Made by a program: the position numbers and the translations under genes. From positions 1 to 64,000 of the forward strand of contig CAZUPD010000016.1 in NCBI GenBank assembly GCA_964621785.1: a DNA stretch of 64,000 bases, given 5' to 3'. This document shows positions 25,570 through 33,844 of this stretch, piece after piece. The notes under the pieces were generated by a model that was given only the letters and a program-made list of their open reading frames with translations, was not told the DNA's origin and made no database searches. The first letter of the stretch is position 1. The number at the start of each line of letters is the position of its first letter. The DNA is from JACKDW01 sp964621785. GTDB lineage: Bacteria > Myxococcota_A > Polyangia > Nannocystales > Nannocystaceae.

Positions 25570-25935
25570 CTCACTTCTCGTTTCTGAGTTCTACATCCAT
25601 ACTTTGACCCGCTGTCCGGGATAAAAAAGGGCAAAAGATTTTGCGAACAGGGGAAAATGTTTTTGCCCGTGGGTCCCAATACGCCTGGTTCGTCGCCTAT
25701 CGACCCCCTGGAACCTGGCCTTTGGAGCACTCCTTCGCTGGCTCGGACGCAGCCGCACGTTCGGGCAAATTTTCGCGGTCGTCGGCTGGGGTCACGTACC
25801 TGGACCACGTCGCGTGACCGTAGTGGGCGCCCACCCGCATCGCCTTCCAGCCTCACCACGTCTGCGCTTGCGCGGTACCTGCAAGAACTCAAGCAGTATC
25901 ATTCCGAGCCGCGGTGTGTCACAATCTCGGGCGAG
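25570..25935. other. Divergent promoter region, no gene
   Basis: The region separates the C39-like gene (minus) from the RegA-like gene (plus). It contains the operator pair listed separately. The plus-strand frame that extends upstream from the regulator to 25657 is Pro/Arg/Ser-rich and does not look translated. Confidence 0.45.
25629..25668 (-). promoter_or_regulatory. Pair of imperfect GGGCAA-N6-TTGCCC operators upstream of the C39-like gene
   Basis: Copy 25629-25646 has a perfect left arm and TTGCGA as right arm. Copy 25651-25668 has GGGAAA as left arm and a perfect right arm. They are 22 bp apart, about two helical turns, and 60-100 bp upstream of the start codon at 25569. Confidence 0.6.
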
Positions 25936-26499
25936 ATGGGTAACAAGGTCTTCAAGCGAGTCCTGTTGGTCGAGGATAGTCCGGCACTCACACGCACCCT
26001 GACGCGAGTGTTTGAAGAACGCGGCTGCGAAGTGTTTCACGCGGGTACCGTCGAGCTTGCGCGAGCCCGGCTTACCGAGACCCACCCTGACCTCGCACTG
26101 CTAGACTTTGCCCTGCCCGACGGTACAGGTTTGGATGTGCTGAAGTTCATGGCAACGATCCACCCGGCCCCGACGGTGATCGCGATGACGGGATCAGCGG
26201 CCCCGACCGAGTCGTTTCAACTCGCACAGCTCGGCGTGCGAGCCTACCTGCGCAAACCGATTGATCTCAGCGAGTTGGAGGAGACGATTACGCGCGTCGA
26301 GGAGCAACCCCCCGAGCTACGCCACCATGTCCGCGAGCTCGTCGGACGCGTGCCGGTCAAGGACGTCGAAGAAGAGGTTCGAAAGGTCATGGTCGATGAG
26401 GCACTTTCGCGCAGCGACGGCAACAAACGCGGCGCCGCGCGGCTGCTCAATATCTCTCGCCAGCTGCTCCAACATATCCTGCGAAAATTCGAAGACTAA
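25936..26499 (+). CDS. RegA/ActR-like response regulator with Fis-type HTH
   Basis: 187 residues from the ATG at 25936. The receiver domain (residues 5-122) has the acidic pair Glu13-Asp14, phosphoacceptor Asp57 (LALLDFALPDG), Thr85 and Lys107. After an acidic linker the C-terminal 40 residues form a Fis-type helix-turn-helix (GNKRGAARLLNISRQLLQHI). This short receiver-plus-Fis architecture lacks the sigma-54 AAA domain and matches the RegA/PrrA/ActR group. The natural partner would be a RegB-like membrane kinase; the orphan kinase at 21954 is a candidate. It could be the regulator that acts on the nearby palindromes, but Fis-type domains usually prefer other sites, so this is open. Confidence 0.85.
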   Translation: MGNKVFKRVLLVEDSPALTRTLTRVFEERGCEVFHAGTVELARARLTETHPDLALLDFALPDGTGLDVLKFMATIHPAPTVIAMTGSAAPTESFQLAQLGVRAYLRKPIDLSELEETITRVEEQPPELRHHVRELVGRVPVKDVEEEVRKVMVDEALSRSDGNKRGAARLLNISRQLLQHILRKFED

Positions 26500-26593
26500 C
26501 CCCGACATCTGGCCTGGAGGGGGATCTGAACAGATGCTCACATGCCATTTGCGGCAAATACCTGTACCGACAAGGCGTAGGACTTTGGTGCAC

Positions 26594-26647
26594 ATGCAAA
26601 AAATTTTGCCCGCAAATTTTTTTTCTCCATGGCAAAAACGTTTGCCC
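26594..26647 (+). promoter_or_regulatory. Pair of GGGCAA-N6-TTGCCC-like operators upstream of the ORF at 26719
   Basis: Copies at 26594-26611 (ATGCAA, N6, TTGCCC) and 26630-26647 (TGGCAA, N6, TTGCCC), 36 bp apart; the nearer one ends 71 bp before an ATG with a strong ribosome site. The layout is the same as at the other sites of the set. A further small palindrome, ATTTGCGGCAAAT, lies at 26542-26554. Confidence 0.55.
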
Positions 26648-26718
26648 TTTCATTCCCGGTCAAATGAAACTAAACCATATGTACCGGCCCCGAACGCGGA
26701 GAAAGGAGGAACGAGATA

Positions 26719-26943
26719 ATGTTCGCACCCAATCATCCTACAAACTCACAACTCTCGAGATTATGCACTCCCTCGAGAGATGCACCCTCACCGGTGTGGA
26801 CATCATCCGAGGCCGGTTGTCCAGCACCTCACCAAACAATGCACCGAAATACACACAAACCCCCGAGGCACAGGGAGTGCTCGGGGGTCGGGCAGACATC
26901 GAACGCGCTTACAATTCGTTGCTGTAGATCTTCACCCGATTGA
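26719..26943 (+). CDS. 74-residue ORF with strong ribosome site, unknown; possibly a relic
   Basis: AAAGGAGG lies nine bases before the ATG, the best ribosome site in this region, and a pair of palindromic operators is placed as at the intact genes. The product is Pro/Ser/Thr/Cys-rich (MFAPNHPTNSQLSRLCTPSR...) with no signal peptide or fold I recognise. Its 3' half overlaps a terminator and the end of a relic gene on the other strand. Either a short secreted or modified peptide is made, or only promoter and start survive from a lost gene. Confidence 0.35.
   Translation: MFAPNHPTNSQLSRLCTPSRDAPSPVWTSSEAGCPAPHQTMHRNTHKPPRHRECSGVGQTSNALTIRCCRSSPD
26860..26887 (-). terminator. Intrinsic terminator of the decayed minus-strand gene
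   Basis: CCCCCGAG(G)CAC pairs with GTGCTCGGGGG; on the minus strand it is followed by TTTGTGTG. It lies 20 bases after the stop at 26909, which supports a former gene ending there. Confidence 0.7.
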
Positions 26944-27190
26944 AGGGGTTGTAATCCTCGTTCCCGGCACTCCCACATGCACTGGGGCCTGAGCTCCCAC
27001 CACGCCAATCGGGGAAACGGCAGGTTGTTCCATCTTCATGGTGTATCTTGGTCCGAATCGGGGTACAATCAACCCATCCGGTTCTTGTGCTGTATCGATG
27101 GCAGTGCTGTAGTGGAACGTAATCCACTTGTAGTCGTAGTCGTCGGGGAGAACCTCAACAGTCGCTCGAAGCTTTTCAGGCCAAACATGC
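26909..27190 (-). pseudogene. Decayed gene, C-terminal fragment with a frameshift
   Basis: One frame reads PEKLRATVEVLPDDYDYKWI, FHYSTAIDTAQEPDGLIV and PRFGPRYTMKME. Near 27030-27040 the protein-like sequence moves to another frame and continues TTCRFPDWRGGSSGPSACGS, EDYNPFNRVKIYSNEL, then stops just before a terminator. The combined product would be the last 95 residues of an exported-looking beta-rich protein. Upstream the sequence dissolves into the 56-bp repeat array. No family recognised. Confidence 0.5.
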
Positions 27191-27379
27191 CTCGCGTGAC
27201 GCCGACGAAGTCTCGACTTGGCTCGCCGCCCATCGGTAAGCCTCGACGCCAGCGGGTCGTGTCCGCGGATGCAAGTGTTGGTCGCCCCGAAGCCTCCGAC
27301 GAAACTCCGGCGGCGACGGCTGGTTTGCGCTCCATGGGGCGTACACGACGTGTTCGATACGGGTGTGCTTTCTGATTTC

Positions 27380-27670
27380 GAATCACTGGCGCCTTGAACC
27401 TGCACACGCAGGTACGATGCGTCACGCCAGGTCGCTGGCGCCTTGACCATGTACATGCATTCTCTGTGTGCCACCCCTGATGCCAGGTCGCTGGCGCCTT
27501 GACCATGTACATGCATTCTCTGTGTGCCACCCCTGATGCCGGGTCGCTGGCGCCTTGACCATGTACATGCATTCTCTGTGCGCCACCCCTGATGCCGGGT
27601 CGCTGGCGTCTTGAGCATGTACACGCTCTCATGTGCACTACGCTGACTTCGAGTCGCTGTCACATACGGA
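27380..27670. repeat. 56-bp tandem repeat array
   Basis: Three nearly identical 56-bp units start at 27431, 27487 and 27543 (each beginning GTCGCTGGCG, with a CATGTACATGCATTC core). They are flanked by diverged units at 27380 and 27599 and a remnant at 27653. The period is not a multiple of three, so the repeated peptides seen in translation change frame from unit to unit and are not real proteins. Whole units are repeated without unique spacers, so it is not CRISPR. Each intact unit contains one TGTACATGCA. The stretch from 27190 to 27900 has no other recognisable feature. Confidence 0.85.
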
Positions 27671-27902
27671 CATTCTCCTCGACTGCCGTACGTGGACGCC
27701 ACTCCTGAGTCGAACCGACGTCGCCCATCCCGCAGGTGTGCACCATAGCTTCAATCGCTGCCACATGTACAGGCTCGTGGATCCGACACGACAATGACGG
27801 ATGGGTACACTTCCTACTGACCTTTAAATGTATGCACATATTTTTTAAGGCAGCAGACTACATCGCGACAACGGCGACGACACGCTTGTAACTCGCATGT
27901 GT

Positions 27903-27941
27903 ACGCAAAAACATTTGCCCTGGTGGCAAAATCTCTTGCCC
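27903..27941 (+). promoter_or_regulatory. Pair of GGGCAA-N6-TTGCCC-like operators upstream of the lipoprotein gene at 28015
   Basis: Copies at 27903-27920 (ACGCAA, N6, TTGCCC) and 27924-27941 (TGGCAA, N6, TTGCCC), 21 bp apart and so on the same helical face; the nearer ends 73 bp before the ATG. Confidence 0.6.
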
Positions 27942-28014
27942 TGTTTTCTTCGTCAAAACCCCCGCAAACTATCCTTGTCGGCACACACCGACCCATGCAG
28001 ACGGAGCGATTGAG

Positions 28015-29856
28015 ATGAAGACCACCTGGAAAACGACGATTCATGCCACCCATTCCCTGCTCGCGTTCGCTGTGCTCGCAACTGCCTGCTCGGCGGATTT
28101 GGATGATCTCGAAGGCGACGATGCCGCCCTCGTGGATGCGTTCCATGCCGACGAGGACGCTGAAGGTCACGAGCACGACCTCGATGATTCTATCTCGCTG
28201 GACGACGACCTTTTCGCTGCTCCCGGTGCGGCTGCGACCGTGGCCACGAACCTGTTTAGCGGCACGCGGATCGAGACACCGCTGTATCTCTCCGATGCCA
28301 ACGGCCTCAACCCCACGCAGTTGTACACCATCTCGCTCGATAACGCTAGCCTCGAGGCCGAGCGGACGCATCTCCACGAGTTCTCGGTTCCGAGTCTCGA
28401 TATTGCGATCGACCAAGAGAACATGATCCTGTGGGGAGTTCAGGCGACCAACTACAGTGATTGCGATACGTCGATCGAGAAGAACAACTGCGGTCTCATC
28501 GTCTGCCTCAATCTCAACGACCTGTCCGAAGAGCACATCGTCGGACACAGTGGCTTTCCCAACATGTCGAGTGCGGGGATCGACCGCAACGGCAACCTGT
28601 GGGCCACCGCCCGTACCTACAAAAATCTCTATCGCGTCGCGTTACCGACGACCTGCGATGCGTCGACCGTGTTGCCCGAGATGCCGAGCCCCGACCCGGA
28701 CCCGGTGAGCACGGATGTGGTCGACTTCGATGTGTTGCCACTCAAGCACCTGGTCGACGGCACATGGACGCTTCTCGATGTCAGCTCGTCGGACCTTGTG
28801 GTCGACAAAGACAACGACATGTGGATCTTTAATAATAACCCCGACCCGATCCAGTACGGGCTGTTTCACGTCAACTACACCGAGCTGGGCAAGTCGCACG
28901 GCTCAACCGCGTACACCACCCGGATCGGTCCCGACGATCCGGCGGAAGCTCCGACCGGTCCGATCACCGGATTGGCATTTCGCTACGAAGGTGCGGAACA
29001 ACTCGTCGGATCCCAACGCGGGGCAGACGATGCGGTGGTTCACATCAACCGCGATACAGGTGCCGTGGAAATGGTTCTTGAGCAGGTCGAAGGGGGTGTC
29101 GGCGTCCAGCAAAACGGCGGTGGCATGGCAGGTATGGTCCCAGAACTCGATACAATGCCTTGCGAAAATGGTGCCAATCTGTACACGACGAGTGACACCT
29201 ACTACGGCCGCTGCGGATTTTATACACCTGGCACAACAGACGGCTCATTTACCCAACAATTCGTTGGAAACCGCGCAAGTTGGCTGCTCAACTCGACGTC
29301 GGAAATCAACGTGCGCTACGAAGGTGTCATCCGGACACCGGGCTGGCACGGAACAGGCACGAGCAGTAATGCCGACGTCGGGCTTGTGTTTGGCTACAAT
29401 GCACCGTCGTCCCACTGTGTGGAGTGTGACCTCAAGACCTTCCTGTTCAAGTGGAAGCGTAACCCGTCCCCCGGAAATAAGGTCAAGCTCGTCTATCTCG
29501 ATACGGATGCAACCACAGAAGTTCCGAAGGAACACTGGGATGCGAACTTCTGGAACCTACTGCAGGAGTATTCGACAAATCCCGCAAATCCGGTGGTGTG
29601 GAGTGCTCCCGTCGACTACGCGGGGTGGAACCCTGGGGAGCATCCGTTCGAGTTGATCTATACGACCGCTGGGGCCACACTGAAGGTCTGGAATGGGACC
29701 CATCCGACCCCGGCCATCGACATCGAGATCTGTGACACCTCGTTGCTCGAACCAGGACAGTTTGGTCTGTACAGCAACAGCACCGAGCTCGTTGAGTTTC
29801 ACTCGCTCGGGATGGAGTCCTTCAACAGCGGCAACTTTACTGCGTGTACTCCCTAG
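28015..29856 (+). CDS. Lipoprotein with propeller-like region and thrombospondin-C-like domain
   Basis: 613 residues. The signal peptide ends at a lipobox (VLATAC, Cys25), then a highly acidic His/Asp/Glu stretch (residues 27-65). Residues 80-360 show propeller-like repeats (LDIAIDQENMILWGVQ, SAGIDRNGNLWATART, DLVVDKDNDMWIFNNN). The last 200 residues resemble the thrombospondin C-terminal / concanavalin-like fold, with GVIRTPGWHGTGTSSNADVG, EVPKEHWDANFWNLL and the closing LEPGQFGLYSNSTELVEFHS. The acidic patches suggest calcium binding. A role in surface adhesion is likely but unproven. The paired operators upstream link it to the other exported proteins of the segment. Confidence 0.7.
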   Translation: MKTTWKTTIHATHSLLAFAVLATACSADLDDLEGDDAALVDAFHADEDAEGHEHDLDDSISLDDDLFAAPGAAATVATNLFSGTRIETPLYLSDANGLNPTQLYTISLDNASLEAERTHLHEFSVPSLDIAIDQENMILWGVQATNYSDCDTSIEKNNCGLIVCLNLNDLSEEHIVGHSGFPNMSSAGIDRNGNLWATARTYKNLYRVALPTTCDASTVLPEMPSPDPDPVSTDVVDFDVLPLKHLVDGTWTLLDVSSSDLVVDKDNDMWIFNNNPDPIQYGLFHVNYTELGKSHGSTAYTTRIGPDDPAEAPTGPITGLAFRYEGAEQLVGSQRGADDAVVHINRDTGAVEMVLEQVEGGVGVQQNGGGMAGMVPELDTMPCENGANLYTTSDTYYGRCGFYTPGTTDGSFTQQFVGNRASWLLNSTSEINVRYEGVIRTPGWHGTGTSSNADVGLVFGYNAPSSHCVECDLKTFLFKWKRNPSPGNKVKLVYLDTDATTEVPKEHWDANFWNLLQEYSTNPANPVVWSAPVDYAGWNPGEHPFELIYTTAGATLKVWNGTHPTPAIDIEICDTSLLEPGQFGLYSNSTELVEFHSLGMESFNSGNFTACTP

Positions 29857-29873
29857 TCAGGTTTCCCTGGCAA

Positions 29874-29917
29874 CCGAGGTCGGACTCCGCGAAGCTTTCG
29901 CGGTCGCCCGGCCTCGG
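29874..29917 (+). terminator. Long imperfect hairpin after the lipoprotein gene
   Basis: CCGAGG pairs with CCTCGG around an inner CCGCGAA/TTCGCGG stem, 18 bases after the stop. There is no T-run, so termination may be factor-assisted. Confidence 0.4.
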
Positions 29918-30035
29918 TCATATGGTTGGTGGACGTATTCGAAGGACAATTTTCAGGCGATCGACGCAACCATCCCACGTGTAGAAAGTATCCATTCGCC
30001 AGCCAACGCCTGAAGCTATTGACGGCATCGAGCGC

Positions 30036-30059
30036 AAAAGGCACCCCCCAAAGGGTGCC
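30036..30059 (-). terminator. Intrinsic terminator of the host-attachment-like gene
   Basis: GGCACCC (30040-30046) pairs with GGGTGCC (30053-30059); on the minus strand TTTTGCG follows. It lies 34 bases after the stop at 30093. Confidence 0.8.
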
Positions 30060-30092
30060 CATACAAGTACTGACGCGACCAGCGACTGCCAG

Positions 30093-30512
30093 CTACGAAA
30101 GCCACGACTTGCGCCGCATTCGCTCCTGCAACGACCGCATGTTGTCGTGTGTATAATCCGCGATGATCTCGCGGTGGACCGATTTGGAAAGTCGACGGCT
30201 CGCTAGTTCGCGGACCTTCCCCACGAAATCGGCGGGTGCTGCGATCAGCAGCTTTTCGAACTCTCGGTGGTGTTGGGCCCGGGACAGGCGGTCGACGACT
30301 TGGCGGATGAACCTGCGATCCGCCTCGGCATCAGCTCCGCTGTAGTCGGCCAGCATCTCGTGCTGGGAGCTCGATGCGCCGGGGTCTCCCGACACTCGAA
30401 CCTCGGGGTGAGTCATGGTTTCCAGCTCCCGCAGCGTCGGCTTGAGTTTGGGCCCTACTACCTCGTAGAGCTGTGCCTGACTGCGATCTGCGACGACGAA
30501 CCACGTCGATTC
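30093..30512 (-). CDS. Host attachment protein family (Host_attach)
   Basis: 139 residues from the ATG at 30512, which has AAGGAG at seven bases; a longer in-frame start at 30572 is not needed. The N terminus WFVVADRSQAQLYEVVG is the family's typical first strand (VVADxxxARlf). The centre has HEMLADYSGADAEADRRFIR and QHHREFEKLLIAAPADFVGK, and the end VHREIIADYTHDNMRSLQER. These match the Pfam Host_attach family, named for a plant-attachment gene but widespread and related to eRF1/Pelota-like folds. Cytoplasmic, exact function unknown. Confidence 0.85.
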   Translation of the reverse strand, partial: ESTWFVVADRSQAQLYEVVGPKLKPTLRELETMTHPEVRVSGDPGASSSQHEMLADYSGADAEADRRFIRQVVDRLSRAQHHREFEKLLIAAPADFVGKVRELASRRLSKSVHREIIADYTHDNMRSLQERMRRKSWLS

Positions 30513-31061
30513 CATCCGCGAACTCCTTTTTGTTTTCAGCCTGCTCCGGGCACCGGAGCGTTCATCGATCATAGATCAGCTCGGTCGGTTTCTGTCGGGT
30601 TTTTTGGTGTGACACGGTTTGCACGGTCGTTCTTCCAAGGTTTGTACTTTTTGTAATTTGGCTTACATGTTCCTCGAGCCCTTCGGCCGGACTTTGGGAC
30701 ATGAACTTTTGGTCATATTACTCATTGATTCCCCGGGACAGGGGCATTCGCCATCGATGTTCCGGTGCACCGAGGCCCGTGCCAACGTCGCGGCGCATCG
30801 CTTCAAAACTTTGTGTACCCGCATCGATTTGTGTCCGCCGGTGGGCATCTTTCGGACGGTGAGGGGTCCGCTCGCAAGGCTTGTGTCGCCGCGCGCAAAC
30901 ACGCGCGCCAAGCCCACCCTCCGAGCTGCGTAGGTCTTTGTTTTTGAGAGGTTACGCGGGGTTAGAACCCTCACCTCGGCGCGGCCTCGGAGCCTTCGCC
31001 AGCCGTGGCGGGCGAGCGCGCGAAACGGTATCCTCCGCCCGCCTTCTCGGAACCGACCCAT
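30513..31061. other. Intergenic region before gyrA
   Basis: This 550-bp gap lies between divergent genes and must hold both promoters. Several short plus-strand frames cross it but none is convincing. A long minus-strand frame covering this region and gyrA is an antisense artefact of GC-rich codons. Confidence 0.4.
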
Positions 31062-33767
31062 ATGCCAGGCGACCCCAAACCCACTCTTTTGAACATCGAA
31101 GACGAAATGCGGAGCTCCTTTTTGGGCTACGCGATGAGCGTCATCATCTCCCGTGCCCTCCCCGATGTCCGGGACGGCCTCAAACCGGTGCACCGCCGCA
31201 TCTTGTATGCGATGCACCAGCTCAAAAACACCCATACCCAGGCCTACAAAAAGTCGGCCCGCATCGTCGGCGATGTGATCGGTAAGTACCACCCCCACGG
31301 GGACGTGGCCGTCTACGACGCGCTGGTGCGCCTGGCCCAGGACTTCGCCATGCGCTACCCGCTGGTCGACGGCCAGGGCAACTTCGGCTCGATCGATGGC
31401 GATACCGCGGCAGCCATGCGCTACACCGAGTCGCGGATGGAGAAGTTGACCAGCATGCTGCTGGCCGACCTCGAAAAAGACACCGTCGACTGGGTCCCCA
31501 ACTACGACGACAAAGAGGTCGAGCCGAGTGTGCTGCCGACACGCGTGCCCAACCTCCTGCTCAACGGGGCGGTCGGCATCGCCGTCGGCATGGCGACCAA
31601 CATTCCGCCGCACAACCTCACCGAGCTGATCAACGCCTGCCTGGCGATCATCGACAACCCCGACCTCGACTTTTCCGAGTTGCTGCAGCTGGTGACGGGA
31701 CCAGACTTCCCGACCGCCGGCCAGATCATCGGTCGCTCGGGGATCGCCATGGCCTACAAGCACGGCCGCGGCAGCATCACGATGCGGGCCCGCTGCACAG
31801 TCGAAGAAGACGCCAAGGGCCGCGAGTCGATCATCGTCACGGAGATCCCCTACCAGGTCAACAAGGTCAAGCTGATCAGCCGAATCGCCGACCTCGTGCG
31901 GGACAAGAAAATCGACGGGATCAGCGATATCCAGGATTACAGCGACCGCACCGGGATGCGGATCTGGATTCAGGTCAAGCGCGATGCCTCGGCCCAGATC
32001 GTGCTCAACACCCTGTACAAGAGCTCCGATCTGCAGACGACGTTCGGCGTCAACATGATCGCGATCGTCAACGGACGCCCGGAAGTGTTGACGCTGCGTG
32101 AATGCCTCGACAACTTCCTCGACCACCGGCGCACGGTCGTCACCCGACGCACGCGCTTTGAGCTCAACAAGGCGGTCAATCGCCGCGAGATCGTCGAAGG
32201 CTTGGGCGTCGCCATCGATGCCATCGACCGCATCATCGCGCTGATCCGCGGGGCCAAAGATCCCGATGCCGCCCGCATCGCGTTGACGAGTGAACCACTG
32301 ATGGGGTTTGCCGGGTTCCTCGAGCGCTGCGACCGTCCGGAACAAGAGGTCGAGCGCGCCAAACAGGGTCCGTACCACCTCAACGAACGCCAAGCCAAGG
32401 CGATCCTCGATATGCGTCTGCACCGGCTCACCAACATGGAGCGCGTGCGGATCGAGGGCGAGTACCGCGAGCTGTGTGCCCTGATCACCGAGCTCGAACG
32501 CATTCTGGGCGACCGCAAACGCCTGATGGAAGTGATCCGCGAAGAGCTGACCGCGGTGCGCGACGAGTTCGGCGACAACCGACGCACGGAAATCATCGAC
32601 GACGACGCCGAGATCGCCCCGATCGACCTGGTCGCCGACGACAAAATGGTCGTGATGGTGACCCGCAACGGCTATGTCAAACGCTTGGCAACCGACGAGT
32701 ACCGGGTCCAGGCCCGCGGTGGGGTCGGGGTCAAGGGCGGCACGGGCCGCGGCAACGACGACTTTGTCACCGAACTGTTCGAGGCCAGCGCCCACTCGTG
32801 GGTGCTGCTGTTCACCGACACCGGACGGGTGTTTCGCAAACGCGTGTTCGAGCTCCCGGTCGGCCGCCGCGACGGCCACGGCAAGGCATTCGTCAACTTC
32901 CTCGACCTCAAAGACGGCGAACGGGTGCTGCAGATGGTCCCCTACCGCGAGGAGGAGATCGACGACGACCATTTCGTGGTGATGGCGACCAAAAATGGTT
33001 ACGTCAAACGCACGCGGGTCAAGGAGTTTGCCAACATCCGCTCGAGTGGTCTGATCGCGGCAAACATCGAGGACGGCGATGTGTTGATCGACGCCAAGTT
33101 GACCAAGGGCGGACAACACATCCTGCTGGCCTCGGCCCACGGGATGGCGATCCGGTTCGAAGAAAACGAGGTCCGCCCGATGGGTCGCACGGCCCGGGGT
33201 GTCCGCGGGATGAAGTTGCGGGGCAAAAACCGCGTGGTCGGGATGATCGTACTCGAGCCCGACAGCGACGCCTCACTACTGACGATGTGTGAAAATGGCT
33301 TCGGCAAGCGTACCCCGGCACCCGAGTACAAGGTCCAGGGGCGTTCGGGTCAGGGCATCATCACGATCAAGGCCAACAGCCGCAACGGCTCGGTGGTCGG
33401 GGTGATTCCAGTCCGCGAAGACGACCAGCTGATGGTCGTCACCAGCAACGGCAAAGTCATTCGCACACCGGTCGACGGCATCACGGTGATGGGTCGCAAC
33501 ACCCAAGGCGTCCGTATCATCCGCACCAGCGCCGACGACGAGCGGGTGGTGGCGCTCGAGCGCCTCGTCGATCCGGACGATAATGACGACGACAAGGACG
33601 AGGAAGCAGAAAACGATGCTGATACATCGGATTCGAACGGCGATGCGTCCGCGGCAGAATCCTCGGCGGACGAGGGCGACGACCAGACGGACGATGCCGA
33701 CGACCAGACGGACGATGCCGACGATGCCGACGACAACGACGCTGACACAGACAACGAGGACGCGTGA
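31062..33767 (+). CDS. gyrA: DNA gyrase subunit A
   Basis: 901 residues from the ATG at 31062 (MPGDPKPTLLNIEDEM); an in-frame start at 31005 would add a Pro-rich leader. The breakage-reunion domain contains catalytic Tyr121 (AAAMRYTESRM) and the quinolone region HPHGDVAVYDALVRLAQDF. The C-terminal domain shows the six beta-pinwheel blades (KMVVMVTRNGYVKR, DDHFVVMATKNGYVKR and others), and a degenerate GyrA box (QARGGVGVKGG). It ends in a 60-residue Asp/Glu tail that is unusually long. With GyrB it introduces negative supercoils using ATP. The position equal to E. coli Ser83 is Val82 here. ParC is a less likely reading because the six-bladed wheel and acidic tail are present. Confidence 0.95.
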   Translation: MPGDPKPTLLNIEDEMRSSFLGYAMSVIISRALPDVRDGLKPVHRRILYAMHQLKNTHTQAYKKSARIVGDVIGKYHPHGDVAVYDALVRLAQDFAMRYPLVDGQGNFGSIDGDTAAAMRYTESRMEKLTSMLLADLEKDTVDWVPNYDDKEVEPSVLPTRVPNLLLNGAVGIAVGMATNIPPHNLTELINACLAIIDNPDLDFSELLQLVTGPDFPTAGQIIGRSGIAMAYKHGRGSITMRARCTVEEDAKGRESIIVTEIPYQVNKVKLISRIADLVRDKKIDGISDIQDYSDRTGMRIWIQVKRDASAQIVLNTLYKSSDLQTTFGVNMIAIVNGRPEVLTLRECLDNFLDHRRTVVTRRTRFELNKAVNRREIVEGLGVAIDAIDRIIALIRGAKDPDAARIALTSEPLMGFAGFLERCDRPEQEVERAKQGPYHLNERQAKAILDMRLHRLTNMERVRIEGEYRELCALITELERILGDRKRLMEVIREELTAVRDEFGDNRRTEIIDDDAEIAPIDLVADDKMVVMVTRNGYVKRLATDEYRVQARGGVGVKGGTGRGNDDFVTELFEASAHSWVLLFTDTGRVFRKRVFELPVGRRDGHGKAFVNFLDLKDGERVLQMVPYREEEIDDDHFVVMATKNGYVKRTRVKEFANIRSSGLIAANIEDGDVLIDAKLTKGGQHILLASAHGMAIRFEENEVRPMGRTARGVRGMKLRGKNRVVGMIVLEPDSDASLLTMCENGFGKRTPAPEYKVQGRSGQGIITIKANSRNGSVVGVIPVREDDQLMVVTSNGKVIRTPVDGITVMGRNTQGVRIIRTSADDERVVALERLVDPDDNDDDKDEEAENDADTSDSNGDASAAESSADEGDDQTDDADDQTDDADDADDNDADTDNEDA

Positions 33768-33803
33768 TTCTCGGCAGGCGCGTCCGCCAAAACTCTTACC
33801 TAC

Positions 33804-33821
33804 GCCTCCCCACCGGGAGGC
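33804..33821 (+). terminator. Short hairpin between gyrA and hemL
   Basis: GCCTCCC, 4-base loop, GGGAGGC, 37 bases after the gyrA stop, followed only by TGGTTG. It may terminate weakly; read-through into hemL is possible. Confidence 0.4.
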
Positions 33822-33844
33822 TGGTTGATCGACTGAGGTGACGC

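Noticed and set aside
27380..27670. CRISPR array
   Set aside because: Whole 56-bp units are repeated with no unique spacers, and no cas genes are present.
26932..27702. Minus-strand repeat protein with 18-19-residue repeats
   Set aside because: The DNA repeat period is 56 bp, so each unit changes frame. The apparent repeat peptide is an artefact of a noncoding array.
30663..33140. 825-residue minus-strand frame across gyrA
   Set aside because: It is the antisense shadow of gyrA. The plus strand gives a complete gyrase with catalytic Tyr; the minus frame has no start signals or recognisable domains.
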